Assembly: GCA_022315425.1 (NCBI GenBank)
Contig: JAIUPT010000052.1
Coordinates: 1 to 64,000 of the forward strand
Direction of reading: 5' to 3'
DNA from: Pseudevernia furfuracea
Lineage: Eukaryota; Ascomycota; Lecanoromycetes; Lecanorales; Parmeliaceae
DNA length: 64,000 nt
Shown in pieces: positions 47,001 to 59,309 of this stretch (the first letter of the stretch is position 1; each line of letters starts with the position of its first letter). The position numbers and the translations under genes were made by a program. The notes below the pieces were generated by a model that worked only from the letters and a program-made list of their open reading frames with translations, did no database searches and had not been told where the DNA came from.

Positions 47001-47955
47001 AAGGGCATGTGAGCACTTGCACATGCCAGGGAGCAAGCTGACCAGGCTTGCAGCTGCATTGCTGCAATTCCTTTGGACATGACATGGAGCACATGGTTGC
47101 ACTGAGGGCTGATGCAGTGGTGCCACCTTGCCAAGTGCTCAATCTGACTTTGACAACATAGCAAAATGCAAAACGGTGATGACTGACCTGACAAACAGGC
47201 GAATCTCCCTTTCCCCTTTCACTTGTTGCCACTGCTTCAGGTGCTCACGAATGATGCCGTCCTGAAGCTCTACATATTGTGGCCAGAGCCTTGCGAGTAA
47301 AAAGAGACAAGAATGACTTACGGATAGCCTTATGAGGCGGGGCCATGCATGAATGCAAGATTGCCTTCTCCTAGAATGTTCTTGCCAGATGGGTGCACAG
47401 CCATGAGCAGGGTTTCTGGGTCATTGTATGTGAAGACTCTGCGGCTGACTTCAGCGTCTGTGGTGAAGATCATGAACTTGCCACACAGGCTGTTCCAGGA
47501 AAGTCAGGAAATGAGTACATGCAATGCAAGGACTTGTTCAGAGTGCAATCCACATCTGCGGGTGCAGACATGTCATGGGGGTGGTCGACGCACACAGGCA
47601 ATGGCAGAAGTCATGGCAGGAGCATGGACTGTCAAAGCAGGGCAGACGGTTTAGAATGCACGGCAAGCCAGTGGCAGATTCTGCCAACAAGCTGCTGTTT
47701 CGCAAACGTACTTTCTTTGATCTTCCCAGAACTGATATGGGTTCTTGACCATGGCAACTACGCAGCCAACCAAAGGGACAGCATATTGAGGACCCCTTAT
47801 TGACTTGAGAGCCTGCTCGATGCCTGCTTGCTGCAAATGACATTTGCTCATAAATGCAATATAGCACAAGCAAGATGGCGGTTCCTGTCCACCAGCCCCC
47901 TGGAACAGAGGGCTTTTGCAGCAGCTGATTCAAGAAAGGGCCTGCAATTGCAAGG
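44018..47955 (-). CDS. cytochrome P450, CYP710-like sterol C-22 desaturase
   Basis: Microsomal haem monooxygenase, most like the CYP710 family that puts the C-22 double bond into sterols (stigmasterol/ergosterol branch). Minus-strand order: a hydrophobic anchor [17 protein letters not shown] (about 47895-47845); [20 protein letters not shown] with FWEDQRKY (about 47795-47712); [19 protein letters not shown] and [16 protein letters not shown] (about 47475-47355); [14 protein letters not shown] (about 47265-47225); [19 protein letters not shown] (about 46914-46858); the oxygen-binding I helix [17 protein letters not shown] (about 46268-46218) in the CYP710 style; [15 protein letters not shown] and the K-helix [10 protein letters not shown] (about 45675-45545, ExxR present); [19 protein letters not shown], then [17 protein letters not shown] (about 44800-44692); and the haem loop FLTFGMG, which after one missing base continues [13 protein letters not shown] (about 44670-44610) with the Cys ligand. 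The C-terminal exon reads [17 protein letters not shown] (about 44200-44150). The first exon is not found. Frame changes occur near 44645, 46310 and 46825. Confidence 0.85.
45406..45478 (+). repeat. structured dispersed element, family 1, copy B
   Basis: A GAAAGAAAAGAAGAG lead is followed by TTATGCTTTTCAGCAAT and ACCTCCTGAGGCGGCAGCCA. Hairpin 1 is TGCT (45430-45433), loop TTTC, AGCA (45438-45441). Hairpin 2 is CCTC/GAGG (45454-45457 and 45460-45463). It lies in a P450 intron, antisense to the gene. Confidence 0.75.
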
Positions 47956-49309
47956 AAAATTTGTCACGTATGACATTTAGATGGCAGACATCTACTTGTC
48001 AATATGTACAGTCACACCACATGTAGACTCAGCAGTCCTTGCATATTTGAAGTTATACTGGCTTGTTTTGGCTAGCTTGTATGATAAGCAGGACAGACAA
48101 TGACAGCTTGCAGCGTTTCGGCGAAGTGACTGAAGGCTTGTCGGCACCTGGTCAACGTGTTGGAGCAAGTGGCGTTCATCAGGACAGGGCGGTAGCAGGG
48201 GGTCGTAGCCTGACCCTCAAGTCGGAAAGGCAATCGCAGATCAAAGCGACTGCCTTTGATGTCTATCTAACCAGACAGAGCAATTTCTTTGCGCAGCGGG
48301 AAGCACTTGCGATGTGCACACAAAGACTCCCCTTGCAAGATGTGACGAAAGGCTTTACGTCAGAAACAGTGCTGGTTCAAGCAGCAGTGACGGGCCTATA
48401 TCAAACTGATTTGCATATGGCATACACATCGAAGAAGGTGAATATTGAATCATGCGCTTTAAGACGTCGGAACAGCCGACCGCAGTACTCGAATACCGCC
48501 CATTAATCAACTTCTTGAGTTGAAATTTCCCATCATTCATCCCAGCCATCGTGGCCAAGGGAATCAAAATGGACTATTCTTCTGCTTCTACACAATAGCT
48601 CCTGAGCCAAATGCTGCAATAGCAGGCTTGTGTTGATGGAGTAACTGTACGCATCTGATCTTCAAACAGTGAGCACCGCAGATGCCGCATCATATGGATG
48701 TATGATTGTAACATGTACTAACGTAAGTTACGCTCATTTGGGCTGCAGTGACAACTCAAAATGTTTTACTTCAACAGTTTCATAAGCCTGATCAGGCTAC
48801 ATCATACCATGTCTAAACTGACAACTTGTCGACGCTATGCCTGTCAGAATGATCGCAAGCTTTCATCATGCACATCATCACACAAGCAGGCAATGTAGTC
48901 AGTGCAACATCATCACCCCTATTACTAATTATAATGATCGGCTTAATGTCTGCAAGCTTACAACTCCAAGAACGGATGTAATTAAGTCTGAACTCCAGAC
49001 TGTGGGAACATGTGATGATAGCAGCAGCAGCACAGGCACTCAATCCAAGCTCAAGGTGACAGGCAACTGCCGCATCTCTTGTACGGTCACTTATTTTCTG
49101 GTGTTGAGCTGATGGACAGGGATTGCATGACATACGCAGGTCACATCATACAGGCAGCATTCACAGATGTGCTGTGTCATTTCGCTGCTTTCAGCTAGAG
49201 TGGGGGCTGCAGCTCGCAGAGCGCCATGCATCTGAGCCACGAAGACCTGCACAAACCAAGCCACCTAAACCGACAAGCACTGATTGCATACATATAGTAT
49301 CCCATACAT
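47956..49309. other. no gene assigned; 5' region of the P450 gene
   Basis: The P450 must have an upstream exon or leader somewhere here (an AG acceptor precedes the anchor exon), but I cannot identify it. A 147-residue plus-strand frame at 48063-48506 shows no recognisable motif and is opposed by open minus-strand frames. Confidence 0.35.
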
Positions 49310-49797
49310 CACCAACAAAAAGCTTGCCTCGCATCCCAGTGTCTTATCAGGACGCAGCGTTGGATCCTTGCTTGCAGGTCAGCGTCCTGCCCAACCAGTG
49401 TTCTGAGCGCCTATGCCACATGCTGATTGTACATTCTGTCACCACCAGCTCGCAGGGAAATCAATGTGTTACCAAATTGTTGTTTAGGATACCTGGTTAG
49501 CCTGTGCAACTGAACAGTACCCTTCTCGGTCACGTCAAACTGCGACATGATTCGCAACTCTTCTCTGGTCAGGGCAGGCTGCGCTCCTTGGCTTTGTAGG
49601 CCTGTCAGGTAGTCACTAAGACTTGCAAGGTTGTGCAGGCTTGTGTAGCAAGCAGGGCGGCTGTCATGCTCTGCAGTGCGGACAGCGACTGTTGTCAGCT
49701 ACAAAGAAGGAAGGCACAGAGTCCAGCGTGCCCGCCAATACCTCGAACAGCGGCCCAGACCGTGATGCCTCAGATAATCGTCCACCTTTTGCTTCAT
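49310..49797 (-). CDS. small EFCAB10-like protein (RIIa-type domain plus degenerate EF-hand)
   Basis: Candidate small axonemal or docking protein. On the minus strand an ATG at 49797-49795 opens MKQKVDDYLRHHGLGRLFEV, which resembles the RIIa/DPY-30-type dimerisation helix at the start of EFCAB10. Next, after one frame change and an intron, come LSDYLTGLQSQGAQPALTRE and ELRIMSQFDVTEKGTVQLHR (about 49615-49505). FDVTEKGTVQ looks like an EF-hand loop that has lost calcium-binding residues. A final short exon reads ALRTLVGQD (about 49410-49383). Domain order and small size fit EFCAB10. The assignment rests on pattern only, and the C-terminus is uncertain. It is head-to-head with HslU, with about 220 bases between the likely starts. 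Confidence 0.5.
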
Positions 49798-50015
49798 TTC
49801 TTTCCTCACTGCAGATCAACGAGCATGATGCCGCAAGGCAGTAAAGTTGTTAACCGAAGGCATTAGGAAGAAGAGGTCCGCATGTGCCGCATCATGATGA
49901 GTCACCTTGGCTCCAGCCACGGAGGTTGCGTTTGCAGTACGCTCGTCACCCTTGACACCGTCTCAGCTAGTCGCACATTGACAGTACCAATTCTACTTGG
50001 CATCTCGCTAGTCGA

Positions 50016-53000
50016 GTGAACCTCTGCCTGCGCCGAAGCGCGACAGTCGCATACGAAACGTTGCAACACTGCATCGATTTTCTGGCCGTTGTAGCTGACG
50101 ACAAAAGCGGCAATGTTAAGGCAGGTTGTGCCAAGGCCGCAGCCTGCGGACAGTCCCTAATCAACAGTACGTTGACGTCTGCTCGCAGACGAAGTGCAAA
50201 GATGCATGCACTGTCAACTGCCTCAGATCCTGACAGCCCTTGAGAGTATTTGTATCTGAGTAGGCATCACGGCAAGCTTGTTTGGTGGCAGGCACATTGC
50301 TGAAGTGTAACATCTGCAGTGAATGCATGCCTGCTACACACACGAACCCTTTTCAGCAGCTCCACTTAGCACAACCGGCTTGTTGTTCAGCCAAGCCCTA
50401 GCACCAGCTATTTGGCAAGCGACGATGGGGTAAGCAATTTGCATCAATGCACAAATCCCGTTTGAAGGAAGGCCAGCAGCACAGTGTGATCTGACTGGTC
50501 TGAGTCACGTGTCACTCAGTTATGCTGTTGCATAGGCCGACCTGTCTGATATAACATGACGCCAAAGGAGGTTGTGGAGAGGCTGGGCAAATATATTGTG
50601 CGGCAAGTTCTTGACACCTGTAGTGCACTGCCACCTGCCTGCATTCATGTATTTTTCTGTTTTTGCTGCCAGTCTGGATGCAGCCGTGCAACTTGTACAA
50701 TTCATCATCAATCATGCTGATGCTGCAGCCTGAAGCCAGCGTGCATTTGCAAATGCTTTGCGAATAGATGAGGCGGCATAAGATAGCAAGCCCATGAAGG
50801 TAAACAGCTGCTGTCCCCTGCTATTGTATGCCGCTTCAATGACCTTGTTGTTCTTGTTAGCAGCTTCTTCAAGGTTAAACGACGCAAGTATTGCAGTCAT
50901 GCACTGCACACGTGGTAGCATCAGTGTAGCGCCATGCCAAGCAAGCTGCAATCATGCTCTATCTCTTACATTGCTGCTCAGCAGTATGACTGCTGTGCAA
51001 AGCAGCTGTCATGTCACAAAGAAAATTTCACACACAACGCACTTGTGCATGCGTGGCAGTGCATGGTTGTCTGTTTGTCGCTCAATCTTCAGTACTGTTG
51101 TCATCATGGTGCTGCGCTGCGCCACCTGTGCCCTGGAATCTTTGTTAACTCTCAGGAGAGTTGTGCCTAAGAACATTCTCATGATTGGCCTCCAACGGGA
51201 TGTGGCAAACTGAATCATGCACGTCGGCTGCAAGCTGCGGATGCGTTGTCAAGGTGTGTCACACTGACTATGCAGCGCACTTACATCTGCCTGATGTCTT
51301 GTGTCTTCTCGGCATGAAAACCATCATGATGCTCAGTTGTTGTTCACACATGCGTGCTACTCCACTCAGCAACATCGCAACTGGCCTGGCACAACATAAG
51401 TGCCTCGAGCCTGTTTCGATGACAGCACACAGCAAGCTGTCCAAACAGCATACCTATGTTGCAAAAGCATGAGTGTCAGAGGCATCTGAGCACACTTGCT
51501 CAGCACAGACCGCACCCCCTGACAGAGCCTGGGAGCAGTGATAATCCAGTCTTCCTTTTAAGCATCTGTTGCCATGCTACCAAACCTACCTCACCACCAG
51601 CACATTGCATTCTTGTCTGTTTTTGTATTTGCTTACACATGGGGTAGCTGTTGGTAGTTGTTGATGACAATGCCATTGTACAAGGGATGGTTGATGGCCT
51701 TGCTGCAGGTTGAGGCACCAAGTTCACAGAGGTGGGCTTCCACGGCAGGGATGTGGATCAATCATCAGGGACCTTGTGGACAATGCCCTCATCATGACTA
51801 AGGCAAGCTGCAGCGGAAACTAAAGGTGATACTGAGTCAATGCTGCAGTGTCTGTCATGCTTGCTCCTGTTTTACATATTGACTCTTGTTTTGGAAGGCG
51901 CTTGACCTTTTGCATGTCGTCCTGTCTATGCTATGCCCCCGGCTACATCCTGAATGTGCATGTTCTCACCGTAATGCATAGCACCACTAGTCTTGAAGCT
52001 GCAATTGGTGTCTGAACGTCTGGTCAGTATGAGCATTTGGCGTGTCAGACTACTGTTTAAAGCAGATTGCCAAACCACACTTGCCAACACAGAGTACATG
52101 AAACATCGCTGCCTTCAACAGGGTTGTCGAGCTAGCTTTATCAATACAGGCTTGCACCCGTGAATGCCGATAGGCAGAAACATTCTGTCAAATACAGGCG
52201 GCTCTGTATCATGACGAGTTTGTGGTGTGCAGGAACAAATAGATGCTGTTGTTGAGGACAAGATCCTGGAGGCTTTGTGTGGTGCTGACACCAGCGAAAT
52301 GGTCAAGGTACTTTCATGCTCTTGTTTGTCAAAAGCTTTCTGTACGCATAAATACTTTGTACTTGACGTTGAATTTGCATTAGTTCTTCTGATTCCAAAT
52401 GAACTTCACTTGCTTGACCTTGACTTCCTTCTGTTGGTTGGTGAATCATCAGCTGACAGCAGCGCATGTTTCAAACGCTGCCAGCAGACAAACCTGACAA
52501 GGAAAAACGAGTGGTACGCCTTTTGGCGATCATAACAGCAGCCTCCTCAGGCAGCAGCTGCAGGTTTGCTTGATGTTGCCTTTCATGGGAGGAGCAGTTT
52601 TTTTAGCATGTGTATATGTGATTCCTGCCTCCTAGCCAGTAGATGAATCAGATTGTGTCTTTGCTGCTTTAGCTGCTGTTCCCATGACAGGCAGCATCAT
52701 GTGTGTCTGCAGCTTCAGGTCTCATAAAGTCTCAGGCAGCATTGTATCTAGTTTCAGTTCTTGGCTATCTCATCAATTGGCGTAGCAAGCCATCTGTGGA
52801 CTTTCTGCATGCTGTGGACCTGTGTTATGAACCATGTGGCGCGCGCTTGTGAGTCTTCCTTAAGCTACATTTGCTGTCATTCGCTATTGTTTGAATGACT
52901 TTCTGATTTATGCGTCTGCTTTTCTAAGTCAGAACTAGCAATGACCCTCAGTTGGCGTAGCAGGCTTCATCCACACAAGTATTGAAACAAAGCTGACATG

Positions 53001-56000
53001 TTTGGCACAAGCATCAGGTCTTTGAAACAAAGGTTTGATTGGTTTGAAACCCTTTGGTTGGTTTGCCATAGGAAGGCTCTGTCACATGGCATCATGCAGG
53101 GAGGATGCATGTCATCATGCAGAGGATGCATGTCAAGCTGTATAGCCTCGCTCCTATTTCACAGCCCATGTCAACAGACCGCGGTATCTTAGGGTGAACA
53201 CACAAGGGCTTGTCTGTGCAGAGCGTCCTTCAGAGGGCTGTTGAAGGAGGGGCAGTTGGAGGACAGCTGTATAGCCTCGCTCCAATTTCACATCCCATGT
53301 CAACAGACCGCGGTATCTTGGGGTGAAACACACAAGGGCTTGTCTGTGCAGGCGTCCTTCAGAGGGCTGTTGAAGGAGGGGCAGTTGGAGGACAGGACTG
53401 CCACCTTTGAGCTGCCAGCTTCGGCCTCGCGAGTGCAGCCTTATGACGGCATGGGTGGCATTGCTGTGCATGAGCTCATCAGTGGGTAAGTGCTCTTCAT
53501 GACAGCTGCAATAATGTTGTGATTTGTGACTGCAAGAACTGTTTTATCAGTGGATCTCATAGGGCTTGAAAAACAGGACTTGCCCTGCACATGTTTAATT
53601 AATCTGGTAGCTGAAAGGCGTAAATTGTTATCATGACAGCTGCATGGTCCACCGAGTCATGCAGAAGTTGGGAGCAGCTTGTTTGTTGGTACCTTTCACA
53701 GCAGGCCCCCCACCCCCCCCCCCTCCCTGGCACAGCCCTTCAACGGCATGAGTGCCACTAGGCCCTAGCGTGTGAGCTGAACTTGTCGGTGTAAGTTGAA
53801 TCAGTCTTTCGGGGATATGCATGTTTTGTTGGGAGCAATGGACTTGTCTAGCAGAAGTGTGTGGATCGTTGAAAATGCTGCTGCGGTGCGCGGGGAGTTG
53901 TAGGGTGTGATATGCAAGTGGTCTCAGTGTGTGAGGGTTGCGGAGGACATTGTCTGACAAGGCTCAGTTGGTTAGGCATGCGTCACACACTAAACTGATC
54001 AATTTACCGCAGCAGTCATTCTATACAACGGGTGTGTCCAGTCACAAGGCTGCTCGCACCTGCCTTGCTGTGCTTGCTGTTCAAGCTGCAACAGGAAAGC
54101 CAGAACTGTGTCTTGTGTCTGTGTGCTAGCATTTACACTCTCCAGAGTGGGCATTCCAAAGAATGGCATCTGACGTGCTCAGCAAGGGGTTCTCACTTGC
54201 ACTTATATGCACTTTTATACACTTATATACAGCTGGTATCTGCAATGTTAAGCAGGGGAGTATCTCTACAAGACACGACCGGTGTCTGCAATGTTTAGGG
54301 TGAACAAGGCAATCAGTGGAGGCAGAACAAAGACCGAGAAGCGGCAGATCAAGGTGTCAGAGGCTCGACCACTTCTAGAAGAAGGAGAGTCAGAGCGTCT
54401 CATCAACCAAGATACTGTAAGCTTTTGCTTGTCAGCCTCAGCTTCTGGTTGCATTACTGTGTCTGTGTCTTGGCAGCTTCTGTCATTGATATGTAGTGCA
54501 AACACCATCCGTGTTATGCAGCCATGGTGAATGTCAACTTTGGGCAGTGTCGTGCACCACCTGTGGCATCTACACACAAGGCTGAGGTTGTGTAGCTTTT
54601 TGTACTACCTACATGGCGTGCACAAACTGTGTGTCAGATCTATCCATCCACAGGCATTTGTGCATGTATTGTCTCAGACTCAGTGACTTTGTGTACAACT
54701 AGCATTGCATGCAGAGTTTGTGTGTCCAATCTATCATAGTCCAGGAGTCTGTGCATGCACTGTCTCACACTCCGTGACTATACAAACCCCCTGCTTAGCA
54801 GGCCCTACTTGCTTGGTCTATGTGCAGGTGTTCCTCCACGCCCTGCCTCAGACTTGATGCTGCTGAGCAACATAGTCATAGCTCATCATTGCCGAGCGAC
54901 AGATGTAGTGGTCTGGGAGGAAAATATAGACGCATTTCTGCTGAACAGTGATATTGACTGCCCTGCATGGTACTGCAGGTGCAAAAGGAGGCAGTGCAGT
55001 CTGTTGAGCAGGACGGCATGGTCTTCATTGATGAGATTGACAAAATTGTTGTGGGATCTGAGATGCGATATGGTAAGTAACCTGTGCTTCCAAGCCAGGA
55101 TGTCTGACGAGTCACAACTGGCTCCATACGCCAGACTGTAAGTAATGCAATGACATGAAACGAAATGAAATGAAATGAAGCAAAATGAAGTGAAACGAAA
55201 TGAAATGAAAGGAGCAGCCTCTCCGTTGACTCCACCCTGTCTTTACAAGCCTCAATTAGTTGGCTCATGGCAGGCAAGCCATGAGCCAACTGGTGTCCCT
55301 TGTGCTGCTCCAGCTGGTACACCCCAATCACGATGACCACAGCTGATAACACATGTTTCCTTCATAGATCGAATCTCGGATACACGTTCCCAAGGATACA
55401 CTGATGTACAGAGCCTGATAAGCGCCTGGATTACAGGGTTATTGTTTTAGTACATGTTTCTAGAGTAGCAGTTTTGTATCAAAATGCATTGCAGAAACTG
55501 ACTACAAGAAAGACCCTGCTTTTGGTCCAAGAGTTTATTCTCAATATGGAAGTTGGAAGGGCGCAACAGAGACAAATTGCAGTGCATTTGTGGATTCCTG
55601 ATCTGCCAAATGCCAGCACACATCAGCCATGGCAAAGCATGCAGACATGGAACTCATCTCACAGCAGGACAGTTTCCTCCTCCTGAAGTACATCACCAGT
55701 GTCAACCACTCCATCCTAACAGATGTTCATGTAAACAGGATTCAAATCACTCTATATGGTCATCACAGCCATCACATGCACGCCTTGTGTCTGCAGGGGC
55801 AGATGCCAGTTCAGAGGGAGTCCAAAGGGATCTGCTGCCCATCATAGAGGGCTCAGTGGTGTCCACCAAGTACGGCAACGTCAACACAGACCACATCCTG
55901 TTTCATCTGCAGCGGTGCCTTCCACTCGTGCAAGCCTTCAGACATGCTGGCAGAGCTTCAAGGCAGACTCCCTATCAGAGTAGAGCTCAAGGGACTCACG

Positions 56001-57852
56001 TAAGCTGCTACTTCACATGGTCTGGAGGCTGTCTAAGCACTTCAGGATACATAAGTGTTGCTTTTTAGGAAGTTACCTTTTTCACAGTACATAAACGATG
56101 CCTGTGAATCAGTCAAGGTTCTTATTGGGAGGATGTCCTAGAGGGCTTTCATTGCTTTGCCGCGTCCAGAACACATTCTGCACTGCTTCACATCAGATTT
56201 CCTTCCAGAGAAATGCTCAAGGTAATGGTGTAGTCTGGCCTCAGAGTCAAGTGCAAGTCCCACTACTCACTTTTTTCCTCAGTCCTGACTTACAATTGTC
56301 AAGTGCAGGCTGCTAATTCTGTCATTTGTCAGCCCTGCCTTTTCCGCTTGTTCTTGTGTGACACCATTTTGTAGATGTGGTGGCTCTGGCATCATCCATT
56401 CTGAGCTCTGCATCTCCTGGATGACACTAAAAACCAACACACCTATAAAACAGGGTCACACAAGAAGAAGCAGCAGAGGTATGGTCAATCTGCTATGCAG
56501 GGCCTGCTATGCATGGCATGCTGCATGCTATGCATGGCACCCTATACACAGCATGCTATGCAATGCATGTTATGCACGGCATGCTACCTACGTTCCTCAG
56601 CTACTATCTGGTCATAACATCAGGTTGACTCCATAGCATATACACTGACACCAACATCACAGCTGAGGTAGAGACCTTGCTGCATGCAGGTCACATGACT
56701 TCTACCGGATACTGACAGAGCCAGAGAACAACATGATAAAGCAGCAGCAGGCGTTGCTTGAGACAGAAGGTGTGCAGATAGAGTTCACAGATGCTGCCAT
56801 CAGGGAAATCTCACGAGTTGCTGAGGAGGTCAGTCCCACCCTGCCTGTACAAAAATTGTTTTTGCCGTGTACCTAATAGGTGTGCCTAAATCCTACTCCT
56901 GTGAGCCAGCATGCACTAACATGAGACACATGCAGACCTTTCCTGACCTCAAATCAGTGCCTGCCATGTTGCTGGAGACACGTATGCTCATCAACCATTC
57001 AGAGATGACAGTAAGAGATGCCAGTAAGAGATGTATCAAAGGATCAGTGAGGGATTGCATCAGTGAGAGATACATCAGTGAGAGATACATCAGTGAGAGA
57101 TACATCAGTGAGAGATGCATTAGTAAGAGATGCATCCAGCTGGAAATGAAGCACTGCTTCAAGCTGCAGCAGTTGTCTGGTGCATAGTGTGTACCTTCAC
57201 TGTTATTGTGTCTACTGAACAACTATCTGTCAGTCTCCTTTCACAAGTGTCCACCTTCGGGCACACCTGTGGGGTTGCAACCACTGAGAGCTAATTTTTC
57301 ACTTTGCACAAGGGTTGAAAAAAGACTCAGCATGACAATACCTGCTTGTCAGTCAGAATGCTGTATGCCTTATTTGACCAGCCTGGTTCAATACTTGGCT
57401 TCTCATTAAATTGATGCCAAAAGGTGTGGTATTTTCTTTTCTTTCTACTTATTGACAGCATCAACCTGAAGAGCCTGTACCTTCTTGTCACAGGTGAACA
57501 CATCTGTTGACAACATTGGTGCAAGGAGGCTGCACACAGTATTGGAGCGCATAGTAGAGGACATCAGCTTTGATGCACCAGAAAAGGTGAGTCATACACC
57601 ATGCTAGCTGTTGCACGATGCTATAATGTAGTAGGCAGCATGAGTCAATCACAGTGCAAATGCTGCCTGCATTTGTGTTCTCATTGTGACCACCATTGCT
57701 GCTACAATGTCTTGTGACCAATGTGGACACTGCAGGTCAAGGAGCATCAGCAAGCAGGACAGCCCTTCCAGTACATTGTTGACAAGAAGGACGTCAAGGA
57801 GCGAGTTGGCGAGCTGTTGAAACGTCAAGACCTGTCCAAATATGTACTATAG
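50016..57852 (+). CDS. hslU: HslU, ATPase subunit of the HslVU protease
   Basis: AAA+ unfoldase that feeds proteins to the HslV peptidase; in eukaryotes it is mitochondrial or plastidic. An Arg/Ser-rich stretch at 50016-50164 may be the targeting sequence. [17 protein letters not shown] is at 50560-50610. ALRNRWRRHK is recovered near 50755 if two homopolymer bases are missing. PKNILMIG plus Walker A GCGKT are at 51167-51212, [19 protein letters not shown] at 51720-51778 and [15 protein letters not shown] at about 52231-52276. The I-domain reads [19 protein letters not shown] at 53364-53420. [18 protein letters not shown] is at 54361-54414. Walker [12 protein letters not shown] is at 55019-55051. 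[18 protein letters not shown] and [14 protein letters not shown] are at 55803-55905, [20 protein letters not shown] near 55937-55995, and REISRVAEE at 56803-56829. Sensor 2 region [19 protein letters not shown] is at 57510-57566. The C-terminus [17 protein letters not shown] is followed by TAG at 57850-57852. All HslU landmarks are in order. The start codon is unresolved (GTG at 50016 is only the open-frame edge). Confidence 0.93.
52498..52560 (+). repeat. structured dispersed element, family 1, copy C
   Basis: An AAGGAAAAACGAG lead is followed by GGTACGCCTTTTGGCGATCA and AGCCTCCTCAGGCAGCAGC. Hairpin 1 is CGCC (52517-52520), loop TTTT, GGCG (52525-52528). Hairpin 2 is GCCT (52541-52544) with AGGC (52549-52552). 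It is in an HslU intron, sense orientation. Confidence 0.75.
53141..53397 (+). repeat. 129-base tandem duplication across an HslU intron-exon border
   Basis: Copies start at 53141 and 53270 and share TATAGCCTCGCTCC, CATGTCAACAGACCGCGGTA, CACACAAGGGCTTGTCTG and CGTCCTTCAGAGGGCTGTTG. Each includes the 3' end of the intron and the beginning of the I-domain exon. Only the second runs on into the rest of the exon. Confidence 0.93.
55150..55212. repeat. ATGAA/ACGAA pentanucleotide microsatellite
   Basis: About twelve imperfect AAATG-type units in an HslU intron. Confidence 0.85.
56480..56592. repeat. short GCATGC/TATGCA-rich tandem repeats
   Basis: Repeated CTATGCATGGCA and GCATGCTATGC words in an HslU intron, partly self-complementary. 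Confidence 0.65.
56863..56937 (+). repeat. dispersed repeat family 2, copy 3
   Basis: This carries GTACCTAATAGGTGTGCC, then TCCTACTCCTGTGAGCC and ATGCACTAACATGAGAC, the same block order as the copy at 12142-12220. It lies in an HslU intron. Confidence 0.7.
57010..57135. repeat. 15-base minisatellite
   Basis: About seven imperfect units of AGTGAGAGATACATC in the HslU intron before the exon at 57494. Confidence 0.88.
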
Positions 57853-59309
57853 GCAAAGTCGTGCTATGCAAGTAACAAGTTCAGTTTGTACACTTCTGCT
57901 GCAGTACATAAAGTCAGCTGCTGCCTCTGCCAATGCACAAAGCATAAATGAGCACCCCAAGAGCATTGTCATTTTCCTTACCTGGGCCTGCTATTATGGC
58001 AACAAAACTAATGGCAAGTTCTACGGCTTAGTCTCTTACGCTGAAGGAAAGCTGCGCCTCAGTTCAAACACCTTTTGGCACCACCTTTTGGTACCTTATC
58101 AAGTGAAGTTGCAGGCTGCTGATTAGCACACATGTGCAAGATTATGCAAAACCACTTTGAGATAAGGGGAGTTGCCATTGCCGAAGCACTGCTTGGCAGA
58201 CAGACTGGCAATAGCCTTGAGCCAACATACAGAGCCACAATTTCTTGCACTCAGTCAGCCACACTTTCACTCACGATCTTGAAACAACATAATATGACGC
58301 GTCGGAAAGTGGTTTACGCTGATGTCCTTATACTGCTAACCTGCAAAGGAAGGCCACCAAGGAGCAGGTCAGTACAGCTGCACAAGTATGTCATCACATG
58401 AAATATGTATCATCAAAGTCTTGTTGCAGCCCAGAGAGAGGAAGTACGAGACATGATCAAGCTTTCAGGCCTGTCAGCCAGAAATCATCATGAGCAAAGC
58501 CCTGTTGCAGCTCATGAAGAGTGGGCCTGGGCCAAACAGATTGTGCATGGAAGGCCCTGCTAGCTGCAAACAGCAGGAGCAAGTGGAAAAGAATGGGCAG
58601 CAGTAGCGGCAGTAGAGAATGGGCAGCAGTAGCGGCAGTAGACCATGTCACATGTGCAAAAAACACTACAGCACTCAAGGTTCCCGGGCGATCACTCAGC
58701 CGAGTACTGGTTGAGCCCAATCCAGTTTGACTTCCCTGATCGGACGAGAAGGGGTTCTTTCTGGATGGTATGGCCGTAGCATGGTATTCGCTTGTTCCGC
58801 TAATATATATATATATTATTGCAAAATGTCACAGCCTGCAGGAGGATGTGTCCTGCTACCCTGCACAGCAAGTCCACCAAGAAGCAGGCCGGTGTAGCTG
58901 CAGCAATGCAACTCGTATGAAGTGTATCCTCAAAGCCTTGTTGCAGTCCACGCACACTAAACATTAGCATGTCTGACCAGCACATTGTCAGGAGCCATGT
59001 GCTAGCAGCATGAGCGGAATCGCGTGCTGCCTCTTGGTGTCAAGTCGTTTGGACAGATCAGGACAAAGCTCTCAGCACCACACTACAAGACCCAGCGCAA
59101 CCAACGTGGTATCCTCAGAGAATCAAATCAATTTACATGTGCCATGACTTAGCGGCAACTGTACATGGCGTTATTAATGCAGAACAAAAACAAACATTGA
59201 CAACCTGAAAGACTATTTCAATTTCAGCTACAAGCTTGATCTGCGCTTTCACCACTTGACATACAGGGCAGCATGTCATTGGACGCCTTCAGCAAGTGCC
59301 TGGCAGACC
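57853..59309. other. no gene assigned; possible orphan exons
   Basis: This lies between the HslU stop and the RING gene stop. Two plus-strand stretches look coding but match nothing I know: 58693-58772 (DHSAEYWLSPIQFDFPDRT then GSFWMVW) and 59035-59112 (VKSFGQIRTKLSAPHYKTQ). Two local repeats, near 58350-58440 and 58870-58950, share CCACCAAG, AGCAGG, GTATC and AAAG(T/C)CTTGTTGCAG. A TATATATA microsatellite is at 58801-58818. Confidence 0.35.

Noticed and set aside
53955..54030. tRNA-like D-arm (GGCTCAGTTGGTTAGGC)
   Set aside because: No matching acceptor stem and no T-arm consensus follows; the anticodon arm does not pair.
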